Below, one piece after another: positions 1-7,075 of a stretch of DNA of 13,641 nt. Within the stretch, counting starts at the first letter, position 1; every line of letters starts with the position of its first letter. The translations under genes and the position numbers were made by a program. The notes beneath the pieces were generated by a model. It did no database searches. It saw nothing but the letters and a program-made list of their open reading frames with translations, and was not told the origin of the DNA. The DNA is from Cellulomonadaceae bacterium. Its GTDB lineage: Bacteria > Actinomycetota > Actinomycetes > Actinomycetales > Cellulomonadaceae. The DNA lies in NCBI GenBank assembly GCA_031282935.1, contig JAITCS010000036.1, positions 1 through 13,641 on the forward strand. Reading direction: 5' to 3'.

Positions 1-921
1 GAGCTTTTCCACAGCGTGAAAACCGTCCCGGCCACGGTTTCTTTTGTGGACATCGCCGGAATCGTGGCGGGCGCTTCGGAGGGCGAGGGTTTGGGCAACA
101 AGTTCCTGGCCAACATCCGCGAGGCCGACGCCATTTGCCAGGTGACCAGGGTGTTCAACGACGACGACGTCCACCGCGTCGAAGGCTCAAAAGACCCGAA
201 AGGTGACATCGAAACCATTGCCACCGAACTTATCCTCGCCGATCTGCAAACCCTAGAGAAAGCCATTCCGCGTCTTGAAAAAGAAGTGAAAATCAAAAAG
301 GGCGACCCAATTCTGTATGCTGCAGCTAAAAAGGCCCAAGATATCCTAAATGAAGGCCAAACCCTCTACACGGCCTCTAAAACCCAAAACTTCGACCTCA
401 ATGTGATTAAGCCTTTGCAACTGATGACCGCAAAGCCATTCATCTTTGTGTTCAATGTTGACGACGCCCAGTTGGCCAACAAAGAACTAATCAAAGAGTT
501 GCAGGATTTGGTGAAACCCGCCGAGGCCATTTTCTTGGACGCGAAGTTTGAGGCCGAACTGGTTGATTTGGAGCCCGAGGACGCCGCCGAAATGCTGGCC
601 GAATCTGGGAAGGCCGAGGCCGGGTTGCACCAGTTGGCTCGCGTGGGCTTTGACACCCTGGGTTTGCAGACGTATTTGACCGCTGGCCCCAAAGAGTCGC
701 GCGCTTGGACCATCCGCAAGGGGGATAAAGCTCCGGCGGCGGCTGGGGTGATTCACACCGATTTTGAGCGCGGGTTCATTAAGGCTGAGGTTATCGGGTA
801 CGACGACTTGGTGGAAGCCGGTTCGGTGGCGGCGGTGCGGGCGGCGGGCAAGGCGCGCATCGAGGGCAAGGAATACGTGATGCAGGACGGCGACGTAGTG
901 GAGTTCCGCTTCAACGTGTAG
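1..921 (+). CDS. ychF: YchF/OLA1-family ATPase, 5' end missing
   Basis: This is the C-terminal part (306 codons visible) of the ribosome-associated P-loop NTPase YchF, an OBG-family protein that prefers ATP and is linked to translation and stress responses. The reading frame is open from base 1, so the GTG at 16 is internal. About 60 N-terminal residues, including the Walker A loop, lie outside the window. Visible landmarks are the G3 region FVDIAG (bases 43-60), the [10 protein letters not shown] and [11 protein letters not shown] stretch typical of the family, the G4-equivalent NVDD (454-465) and a C-terminal TGS domain (about 661-918) with [18 protein letters not shown] and the ending [11 protein letters not shown]. 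The usual G4 in this family is NxxE; here the last residue is Asp. It ends in TAG at 919-921 and is followed by a hairpin region. The family call is firm from collinearity with YchF over the whole visible length. Confidence 0.96.
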   Translation, partial: ELFHSVKTVPATVSFVDIAGIVAGASEGEGLGNKFLANIREADAICQVTRVFNDDDVHRVEGSKDPKGDIETIATELILADLQTLEKAIPRLEKEVKIKKGDPILYAAAKKAQDILNEGQTLYTASKTQNFDLNVIKPLQLMTAKPFIFVFNVDDAQLANKELIKELQDLVKPAEAIFLDAKFEAELVDLEPEDAAEMLAESGKAEAGLHQLARVGFDTLGLQTYLTAGPKESRAWTIRKGDKAPAAAGVIHTDFERGFIKAEVIGYDDLVEAGSVAAVRAAGKARIEGKEYVMQDGDVVEFRFNV

Positions 922-935
922 AACCAGAACACGCG

Positions 936-975
936 AACCCGTAACGCGCGGGTTAGTTCAGCGGGTGAACTAATT
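936..975 (+). terminator. Two overlapping hairpins after ychF, probable terminator
   Basis: The first stem is AACCCG (936-941) pairing with CGGGTT (949-954) around a 7-base loop. The second is TTAGTTCA (953-960) pairing perfectly with TGAACTAA (966-973) around GCGGG, extendable by two G-U pairs to 951-975. They share bases 951-954, so only one can form fully at a time. They start 15 bases after the ychF stop. No long T tract follows, so this would be a U-poor terminator of the kind common in actinobacteria. The second palindrome could instead be a protein-binding site; the sequence does not decide. Confidence 0.45.
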
Positions 976-1268
976 AGCGAGCCAAGGATTAACGCCAGCA
1001 GCCCCTCAAATCGCCAGGCCCATTAGAAACGCTTAATGCCCCATCAAGCGCAAGCGCCAAATTGCGCAGACCGCCCGAACTTATTGCGACATTTGGTGTT
1101 TCGCTACCAAGAATCCAGGCACACTAAGAGAGTCCCGCGATGTACGTCAAAACCGGGCGGCGCTAGCCAAGCCCTAAAAAGCGAAAAAAACCAGCGCCGA
1201 ACGCCAGCAGTGGCGTAGCCCGGCAAAGGCAAGTGCGTCGGATTTCCTTGAAAGGTATTCAAACTAAT
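976..1268. other. Gene-free leader region before the peptide-binding lipoprotein gene
   Basis: I see no convincing gene, tRNA or riboswitch here. A 60-codon open frame at 1036-1218 has no ribosome binding site, no recognisable protein features and ends before the lipoprotein gene, so it is not called. The region presumably holds the promoter of the importer locus. A TTGCGA (1084-1089) resembles a -35 box, but the only -10-like hexamer near it (AAGAAT, 1109-1114) would need a 19-base spacer. A short inverted repeat TTGGT (1093-1097) / ACCAA (1106-1110) lies between them. None of these is strong enough to call as a promoter or operator. Confidence 0.4.
1250..1255 (+). promoter_or_regulatory. 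Ribosome binding site candidate for the lipoprotein gene
   Basis: GAAAGG lies 13 bases before ATG 1269 and 19 before ATG 1275. The spacing is long, but this is the only purine-rich site near these starts. The GTG at 1233 has AAAGG only 3 bases upstream, and starting there would add 12 residues before the signal peptide. The site therefore favours 1269. Confidence 0.45.
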
Positions 1269-3227
1269 ATGAAGATGAACCGCTTAGCCGCTGCCGTGGC
1301 GTCGGTGCTCGTCGGTGCGTTCACGCTCGCCGCCTGCTCCAGCCCGGCTCCGGACGCTACTGCGCCGGCGACGACTCCGACCGCTGCGGCAACCGCCGGT
1401 GCGACTGGTGAACCTGGCACAGATACCACTCCGGCCCACCAGTCCATTACGCTCGCGATGGGCACCACCCCGAACGGCTTGACCGGGATTTCCCCCAACG
1501 CCGCGAACAACTCCATCTCTTACATCACTCAGGGCCCCGGCTTCGCTTTCTTCGACCCGGACCTGAACTACGTGCGCAACACCGATTTCGGCACGTTTGA
1601 AGAGGTTTCCACCACCGACAACACCCGCACCGTTCGTTACACCATCAACGACGGCGTGACTTGGTCGGACGGCACCCCGGTGGATGCCGCTGACATGATC
1701 CTGGCCTGGGCCTCCTCCAACAACCGCTTCGTTTCCGACGGCGCCGAGTGGTCTTGGGCGAGCCCCTCTTTCTCGATGGGCACGGTTTCTGACTTCCCGA
1801 TCATTTCCGATGACGGCCGCACCATTACCTTCACTTACAACGACCTGCGTTCGGACTGGTACTTCCAGTTCGGCAGCTCCAGCCAGCCCGCCCACATCGT
1901 GGCTCGTCGCGCCCTGGGTATCCAAGACCCGATGGAAGCGAAGCAGGCTCTGATCACCGCTTTCGGCGGCCCGGAAAACTACCGCGCGCAGACCGGCACC
2001 GAGACCCCGCACGTGACCACCGAGCTCAGCACCACCGCTGGCCCGCTCACCACCTTCGTGGCCCCGAACGTGACCGAGATCGCGCAAATCGCTGAGGTCA
2101 ACAACAACGACTGGTTCTTCACCTCGTTCCCCACGGGCAACGAAGACCTCACCATCACCATGGGTCCATACCAGGTTGTGGAATGGGTTGAGGGCGAGTT
2201 CATGCGCTTGGAGCGCAACCCCAACTTCAACTGGTACGGCAACGTAGTGGGCCGCCCCAACGTTGACGAGATCACCATCCGCTTCATCGGTGACCCGATG
2301 GCTCAGGTGCAGGCGCTGCAAAATGGTGACGTGGACATGATCATCCCGCAGATCACCGCCGACACCCTGGCAGCCGTGCAGAACCTCGCGGGCACCGGCG
2401 TTATTGACTACACCACCCCGATCACGGGCACCTACGAGCACATCACCTTGGCAATGAACAACGGTGGCGTGTTTGACCCGGCGCACTGGGGCGGCAACGC
2501 TGAGACCGCTCGCGCTGTGCGCTTGGCGTTCCTTTACACCGTGCCGCGTGAAGAGATCGTAGATCGCTTGGTTCGTCCGTTGCAGTCTGACGCCGTTGTG
2601 CGTGACTCGTTCACTCAGGTTCCGGGTGCTCCGGCTTATGCCGCCGTGACCGCTGGCAACGATTCGGCCGTATTCAACGTGCAGGATCTCGCTCAGGCTC
2701 GTCAGCTTCTGGTTGACGCCGGTTTGGAAGACCAGCTGCCGCTGCAAGTTCGCTTGCTGTTCGGTTCCAACGACACTCGCCGCGTTGACCAGTTCGAGCT
2801 GATCCGCGCTGCGGCTCCTGACCTGTTCACCCTCGTGGACAACGGCGAGCCCGCTCCGGGTTGGGGTACCACCCTGCGCTCTGGCGACGGCAGCTTCGAC
2901 GCCGCGCTGTTCGGCTGGGGTTCGACCTCCACCTCGCCCAACAACGCTCAGTCCAACTTCATCACTGGTGGCACCAACAACATCGGTGGCTTCCACGATC
3001 CTGAGGTTGACCGGATTTGGGATCAGATCATCACCTCTGACAGCGATTCCGAGATCACGGCCCTGACCACCCAGATGGAGCAGCGCCTGTTCCAAGATGG
3101 CTTCGGCGCCGTCATCTTCCAGTGGCCTGGTCTGCTCGCTTGGCGTGCAAACATTGACAACGTTTCCGCAGTGCCGTTCGGTATGCAGAACGTGTGGAAC
3201 TTCTGGGAGTGGCAAGTCAACCACTAA
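1269..3227 (+). CDS. Oligopeptide/dipeptide ABC importer substrate-binding lipoprotein (SBP family 5)
   Basis: This extracellular lipoprotein should bind peptides and deliver them to the permeases encoded downstream. The product is 652 residues from ATG 1269. Residues 1-22 form a signal peptide with Lys and Arg near the N-terminus and a hydrophobic core, followed by lipobox TLAAC with the lipidated Cys at residue 23. A linker rich in Ala, Thr and Pro (about residues 24-60) tethers the binding domain. Family 5 landmarks include VTWSDGTPVDAADMILAW, an EWVEGEFMRLERNPNF stretch and ITIRFIGDPMAQVQALQNGDVDMI. It is longer than E. coli OppA (about 540 residues). Codons are strongly biased to C-ending forms (AAC, TTC, GAC), more than in the permease genes, which suggests high expression. 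It could equally be called DppA; the ligand cannot be told from sequence. Start choice between 1269, 1275 and 1233 is the main doubt. Confidence 0.93.
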   Translation: MKMNRLAAAVASVLVGAFTLAACSSPAPDATAPATTPTAAATAGATGEPGTDTTPAHQSITLAMGTTPNGLTGISPNAANNSISYITQGPGFAFFDPDLNYVRNTDFGTFEEVSTTDNTRTVRYTINDGVTWSDGTPVDAADMILAWASSNNRFVSDGAEWSWASPSFSMGTVSDFPIISDDGRTITFTYNDLRSDWYFQFGSSSQPAHIVARRALGIQDPMEAKQALITAFGGPENYRAQTGTETPHVTTELSTTAGPLTTFVAPNVTEIAQIAEVNNNDWFFTSFPTGNEDLTITMGPYQVVEWVEGEFMRLERNPNFNWYGNVVGRPNVDEITIRFIGDPMAQVQALQNGDVDMIIPQITADTLAAVQNLAGTGVIDYTTPITGTYEHITLAMNNGGVFDPAHWGGNAETARAVRLAFLYTVPREEIVDRLVRPLQSDAVVRDSFTQVPGAPAYAAVTAGNDSAVFNVQDLAQARQLLVDAGLEDQLPLQVRLLFGSNDTRRVDQFELIRAAAPDLFTLVDNGEPAPGWGTTLRSGDGSFDAALFGWGSTSTSPNNAQSNFITGGTNNIGGFHDPEVDRIWDQIITSDSDSEITALTTQMEQRLFQDGFGAVIFQWPGLLAWRANIDNVSAVPFGMQNVWNFWEWQVNH

Positions 3228-3254
3228 TCTAGTAGTTGCAATTCCGTAACCTTG

Positions 3255-3299
3255 GCACGGATGGGTGGGACATTCATAAAAAAGTCCCCCCATCCGTGC
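3255..3299 (+). terminator. Long stem-loop after the lipoprotein gene (partial terminator or mRNA stabiliser)
   Basis: The left arm is 3255-3271 (starts GCACGGATGGG) and the right arm 3284-3299 (ends CATCCGTGC). They pair over about 16 bp with one bulged T at 3266 and leave a 12-base A-rich loop. No T tract follows. A strong hairpin between a binding-protein gene and its permease genes commonly limits read-through or protects the upstream mRNA, giving more binding protein than permease. That role is an inference here. Confidence 0.75.
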
Positions 3300-3309
3300 T
3301 GCTACGTTC

Positions 3310-3330
3310 GCACAATCTGATACATTGTGC
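3310..3330 (+). repeat. Perfect 7-bp inverted repeat in the oppA-oppB gap
   Basis: GCACAAT (3310-3316) and ATTGTGC (3324-3330) form a perfect inverted repeat around CTGATAC and are followed by TTTAAG. It can fold as a second hairpin in the transcript or act as a binding site for a dimeric regulator. The sequence does not separate these. Confidence 0.5.
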
Positions 3331-3359
3331 TTTAAGTATTGTAAAGTTTTTAGCGGCGC

Positions 3360-3384
3360 CGCCCTACCGCCAGTTGGTGGGGCG
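3360..3384 (+). repeat. Third hairpin, just before the oppB ribosome binding site
   Basis: CGCCCTACC (3360-3368) pairs with GGTGGGGCG (3376-3384), 9 bp including one G-U pair, around the loop GCCAGTT. The stem ends 6 bases before the GTGAGG ribosome binding site at 3391. It may shape access to that site or act as an RNA-processing barrier. Confidence 0.5.
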
Positions 3385-3390
3385 AAAACA

Positions 3391-3396
3391 GTGAGG
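3391..3396 (+). promoter_or_regulatory. Ribosome binding site deciding the OppB start
   Basis: GTGAGG sits 6 bases before ATG 3403. It decides against the upstream in-frame ATT at 3325, which would add 26 residues encoded by the hairpin region. Confidence 0.7.
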
Positions 3397-3402
3397 TCCC
3401 CA

Positions 3403-5205
3403 ATGTCAACAGCCACGTTGGTCGAAACGGAACAACCCGTTGAAGTTGAAACGCTCCCTGTGGCGCCACAAAAGGTGTCTTGGTTCAAGCACGCCATGCC
3501 CACCGTGGCATTCTTGGGTCGCCGCTTGCTCAGTGCCGCCATTGTGTTACTGGGGGCCACTTTCATCGTTTTTATGGCTCTAAGCTACGCGCTGGACTTT
3601 TTGGAGGATTTGCGCCTCTCCACTGACCCCAACGTGGAATTGCTGATCGCGCAACGCATCGAATTGCTAAACCTCGATACGCCCCCATTCATTAGGTACT
3701 TCCAATGGTTAGGCGGGGTATTAACCGGCAATTTCGGGGAGGGCTGGAACCAATTTCGCGGGCAAGGCGTGCTCTCCATGTTGGCGGCACGTATTCCCTC
3801 CACTATCCAACTCGTCTTAGCGGCCACCATCGGCGCCATTCTTTTCGGTGTTTTGGTTGGTATTGTTTCCGCACTGCGCCAATACACTCGTTTCGATTAT
3901 GGCGTCACTTTCATGTCTTTCGTTTTGTTCTCTTTGCCGTCTTTCTGGGTGGCCGTTTTGCTGAAAACTTGGGGCGCCATCGGGTTCAATGCCTTTTTGA
4001 ATAATCCGCAGTTCTCCGTGCCAGTGCTGATTCTGGTGCCGCTGCTGCTGGGTGGCCTGTGGTCCGCCATCGTGGGGGGCACGCGGCGCTCGCGGTGGAT
4101 CACTTTTGCGATAGCCACCTTGGCCACCCTTATCGCCATGCTGCTGTTCGCGTTCACGGGCTGGCTGCAAAACCCAACGCTTGGGCCTGCCGGGATTACG
4201 GTGCTCGGTTTGGGCGTGGCGATGGCGTTGGTGGGGCTGATGGTGGGCTTCAACAAGCCGAGGCCCGAGTTCAACCCGGATTTGCCCGCTTCGGCGGTTG
4301 GTTCGGCCTCGGATTCGGCTGGTATCACCGAATCTTTGGACTCCGACGGCGCCGATGTGGCTGCGCGCGTGGGCAGATTTGGCGGGTTGCGTGGTTGGAT
4401 CAGCGCGAACCGCGCGTTGTGCGCGGCCGTTTCAACAGTGCTCGCCATTGCGCTGCTTTATATCCCGTTCCAGTTCGCTTTCTTTACGGCCGGGTTGGCG
4501 CGGGTTTTGCTGTTGGCGCTGGCCACAGTGGTGCTCGGGGTGTTGATAGGTTGGCTGTGGGGCGGTTTTGACCGGCGGCTTTCCATGCGGATTGCGGGTT
4601 TGACGGCGCTGGGCACGTTCTTCTTCCTCTTCGTTGACCGCGTTTTACAGATGTGGCAGTTCTACGGCAGCCTCTCCCAAGTGGCGGGGCGCCCAATCTC
4701 CACCATCGGGTCGCAAACCCCGGGCGTGCGCACCAGCGCGGCCGTGGCAGCGCTCGGCACGCCGTTCTGGGTCACCACGCTCGACTCTTTCACGCACGTT
4801 ATCCTGCCCACCATCGCCTTGGTGCTGATCTCGTTCGCCAGTTACACGCGCTACACCCGCGCTTCCATGCTTGAGGTAATGAACCAGGATTACATTCGCA
4901 CCGCGCGCGCAAAGGGTTTGCCGGAGCGCGTTGTTACCGTGCGGCACGCTTTTAGAAATGCGCTCATTCCGTTGGCCACCATTATTCCGTTGGACTTCGC
5001 GGGCTTATTGGGCGGGGCTGTTATCACGGAACAGATTTTCGGATGGAGCGGCATGGGTAACTTATTCATTACCTCTATCAGGGCGCAAGAAATCAATATG
5101 ATCATGGGATACTTCTTGCTGATCGGTACTATGCTAGTGATTGGTACCATTGTTGTTGACTTCATTTACGCGTTGGTTGATCCGCGCATACGCGTGAATG
5201 CTTAG
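3403..5205 (+). CDS. OppB/DppB-type peptide ABC importer permease with a large membrane insertion
   Basis: This inner-membrane permease should form half of the peptide channel with the OppC-type protein. From ATG 3403 it is 600 residues; E. coli OppB is about 306. After a short polar N-terminus, the first segment (about residues 40-65) and a FGEGWNQFRG-type external loop are standard. Next come MLAARIPSTIQLVLAATIGA, a membrane segment with GVLVGIVSALRQ, and FSLPSFWVAVLL. At about residues 203-432 there is extra sequence with roughly six hydrophobic stretches split three and three by a polar Ser/Asp-rich loop (about 300-335). The standard part resumes with HVILPTIALVLISFASYTRYTRA, the EAA coupling loop from about residue 496 (DYIRTARAKGLPERVV), GGAVITEQIFGWSGMG and the C-terminal DPRIRV. 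Both ends are intact, so this is an insertion rather than a fusion of two genes. oppC follows after 48 bases. Confidence 0.93.
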   Translation: MSTATLVETEQPVEVETLPVAPQKVSWFKHAMPTVAFLGRRLLSAAIVLLGATFIVFMALSYALDFLEDLRLSTDPNVELLIAQRIELLNLDTPPFIRYFQWLGGVLTGNFGEGWNQFRGQGVLSMLAARIPSTIQLVLAATIGAILFGVLVGIVSALRQYTRFDYGVTFMSFVLFSLPSFWVAVLLKTWGAIGFNAFLNNPQFSVPVLILVPLLLGGLWSAIVGGTRRSRWITFAIATLATLIAMLLFAFTGWLQNPTLGPAGITVLGLGVAMALVGLMVGFNKPRPEFNPDLPASAVGSASDSAGITESLDSDGADVAARVGRFGGLRGWISANRALCAAVSTVLAIALLYIPFQFAFFTAGLARVLLLALATVVLGVLIGWLWGGFDRRLSMRIAGLTALGTFFFLFVDRVLQMWQFYGSLSQVAGRPISTIGSQTPGVRTSAAVAALGTPFWVTTLDSFTHVILPTIALVLISFASYTRYTRASMLEVMNQDYIRTARAKGLPERVVTVRHAFRNALIPLATIIPLDFAGLLGGAVITEQIFGWSGMGNLFITSIRAQEINMIMGYFLLIGTMLVIGTIVVDFIYALVDPRIRVNA

Positions 5206-5253
5206 TAGTTGCGTCTTTGCTAGTGTTTGTTTTAGATAGATCGGCCAATAATA

Positions 5254-7074
5254 ATGAGTAACATAGAGCCATTACCGGATCCTCGGGAGTTGCACCAATA
5301 CGCGGATTCGCTGGAAACCTCGGCTGGTCATGTCGAGGACATTGTGGGCCGCGACCTGGACTCAGTGCTTTTGCCTGACGATGAGCAGCGTGACTACTAC
5401 GGCTCTAGGCTCGACGAAACCGACACCCTGACCGCCGAGGACGCCCAGGCGGTGCTTGACGACGAGCCGGGGTTGGTGGAAGAACCATACGGGCGGCACC
5501 TGCGCCAGACCGGGGATTTCGACGCCGAGGGGTACGAATACGCACAGGCGCCAGGGTTTCCTGACGACGGTTCGCGGGTGGTGGGCCGGGCCGCCGATTT
5601 CGATCAGGACGGTTGGGCGGGAGGCTTTGCCGACGCTGCGTTAGCTGGCGGCGCTGCTTTTGTTGACGACACCGCCTTTGTGGCACCCGCCCCCGGCGCC
5701 GTCGAAACCCTAGTAATGGATGATTCGGCCGGAAACTCGGTCGAAAACGCGATTGAACTGCGCGAGGTCGCGGGCCTGTCCCAAAGCCGCATCGTGTTCC
5801 GCCGCTTCCTGCGCCACCGAGGCGCAATGGTCGCCCTCGCTGTACTCATCGGCGTGATCCTGCTTGCCGCCACCTCCATCGGCTGGGGCCCAATCCCCGG
5901 CTGGTATCCGTGGACCCACACCTCCATGCCGCCCATCGCCAATCCTGGCGGACGCCCCACCATGTACCTTTCCGCCCTGGGTGACGCCGGTTCCCCGGTC
6001 ATCTGGTATCTGCTCGCCGCCTTGATTGGCCTAGCCCTGCTCGCCGCCGCCATCGCCGCGCTGATGAGCGTGTTCGTTTCCAAAGAGGAAACCGCCGCCC
6101 AACTGCGGTCGGCCGATGATGAAGAGTGGGTGGGCTACCACGCGCCTTTGACCCCACGCGCTGACCGGCTACACAACCTCGCCCGAGCCATCTTCCGCTG
6201 GGGCCTGCTCGCCGCCGCGTTGGCAGGGTTGGCGTATTTGTTCACGCACTTGCATTTCGGGTCGCACCCGTTTGGGCAGGACAACATTGGGCGCGATGGT
6301 TTTGCTCGCGTTATGCGAGGCACGCAACAGTCGTTAACCATTATGGTTATCATCGGCGCTTTGGCTACCCTTATCGGGGTTATTTTCGGTTCGATATCTG
6401 GGTATTTCCGGGGTCATGTTGATAATGTGATCATGCGTTTTACCGACATGGTTATCGCTATTCCCACCATCGTGCTGGGCGCCATTTTGGGTGTTATGGT
6501 GGGCGGCGCTAGCCCGGCGTTGCTGGCGTTTGCGCTGTCTTTCATGGTGTGGACTGGCATGGCCCGCCTAGTGCGCGCGCAATTCCTGGCCTTGCGGGAA
6601 CAAGAGTTCGTGGACGCCGCCCGCGTTGCTGGAGCCTCGCACTTCCGGATTATGTTTAAGCATATTCTGCCGAACGCTGTTGGCATTATTATCGTTAACT
6701 CCACTTTGTTGATGGCATCGGCCATTTTGTTGGAAACTTCCTTGAGCTTCTTGGGCTTTGGTATTACTTCACCGGACGTTTCATTAGGGCAGATCATTAA
6801 CGAATATCAGGCCGCTTTCACCACGCGCCCGTGGCTGTTCTGGTGGCCGGGCCTGTTCATCGTGACTATCGCACTGTGCGTGAACTTCATCGGCGACGGG
6901 TTGCGTGACGCCTTCGACCCGAGGCAGCGCCGCATCCCAACTGCCCGCGCGTTGGCTCGCGCTGACGCCCGCAAGGCCGCCAAGGTGGCGCGCGGTATCG
7001 TGGGGCGTCCTGCCGCCCCGCCCACCACGGCGATTCCGGTAGTTACTGCGATCCCAGAACACCTCGATGTCTAG
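5254..7074 (+). CDS. OppC/DppC-type peptide ABC importer permease with acidic N-terminal extension
   Basis: This is the second channel subunit of the peptide importer, 606 residues against about 300 for E. coli OppC. Residues 1-180 are hydrophilic and acidic (16 Asp/Glu and 4 Arg in the first 60) and include two DFDxxG motifs at 88-93 and 115-120. The OppC N-terminal signature FRRFLRHRGAMVAL leads into the first membrane segment from about residue 190. Two more hydrophobic segments (about 249-275 and 316-333), separated by a charged loop, come before the canonical FGQDNIGRDGFARVMRGTQQSL motif at 340. The usual core follows, with the EAA loop from about residue 451 (EFVDAARVAGASHFR) and ETSLSFLGFGI. 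The C-terminal tail after DPRQRR is Arg/Lys/Ala-rich. No clear ribosome binding site precedes ATG 5254, so expression may depend on oppB translation. Its stop lies one base from the stop of the opposing PH-domain gene. Confidence 0.93.
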   Translation: MSNIEPLPDPRELHQYADSLETSAGHVEDIVGRDLDSVLLPDDEQRDYYGSRLDETDTLTAEDAQAVLDDEPGLVEEPYGRHLRQTGDFDAEGYEYAQAPGFPDDGSRVVGRAADFDQDGWAGGFADAALAGGAAFVDDTAFVAPAPGAVETLVMDDSAGNSVENAIELREVAGLSQSRIVFRRFLRHRGAMVALAVLIGVILLAATSIGWGPIPGWYPWTHTSMPPIANPGGRPTMYLSALGDAGSPVIWYLLAALIGLALLAAAIAALMSVFVSKEETAAQLRSADDEEWVGYHAPLTPRADRLHNLARAIFRWGLLAAALAGLAYLFTHLHFGSHPFGQDNIGRDGFARVMRGTQQSLTIMVIIGALATLIGVIFGSISGYFRGHVDNVIMRFTDMVIAIPTIVLGAILGVMVGGASPALLAFALSFMVWTGMARLVRAQFLALREQEFVDAARVAGASHFRIMFKHILPNAVGIIIVNSTLLMASAILLETSLSFLGFGITSPDVSLGQIINEYQAAFTTRPWLFWWPGLFIVTIALCVNFIGDGLRDAFDPRQRRIPTARALARADARKAAKVARGIVGRPAAPPTTAIPVVTAIPEHLDV

Positions 7075-7075
7075 G

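Noticed and set aside
1084..1114. Promoter made of TTGCGA and AAGAAT
   Set aside because: The 19-base spacer and four-of-six -10 match are too weak to call.
1036..1218. A 60-codon frame in the gap before the lipoprotein gene
   Set aside because: No ribosome binding site, polar unstructured content and no recognisable family.
1233..1268. GTG 1233 as the lipoprotein start
   Set aside because: It would add 12 residues before an already complete lipoprotein signal peptide, and AAAGG is only 3 bases from it.
1284..3566. A 760-codon open frame on the minus strand opposite the lipoprotein gene
   Set aside because: It results from the C-ending codon bias of the plus-strand gene, has Arg/Gly/Val-rich low-complexity content, no domain and no ribosome binding site. 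The plus strand encodes a clear SBP family 5 protein.
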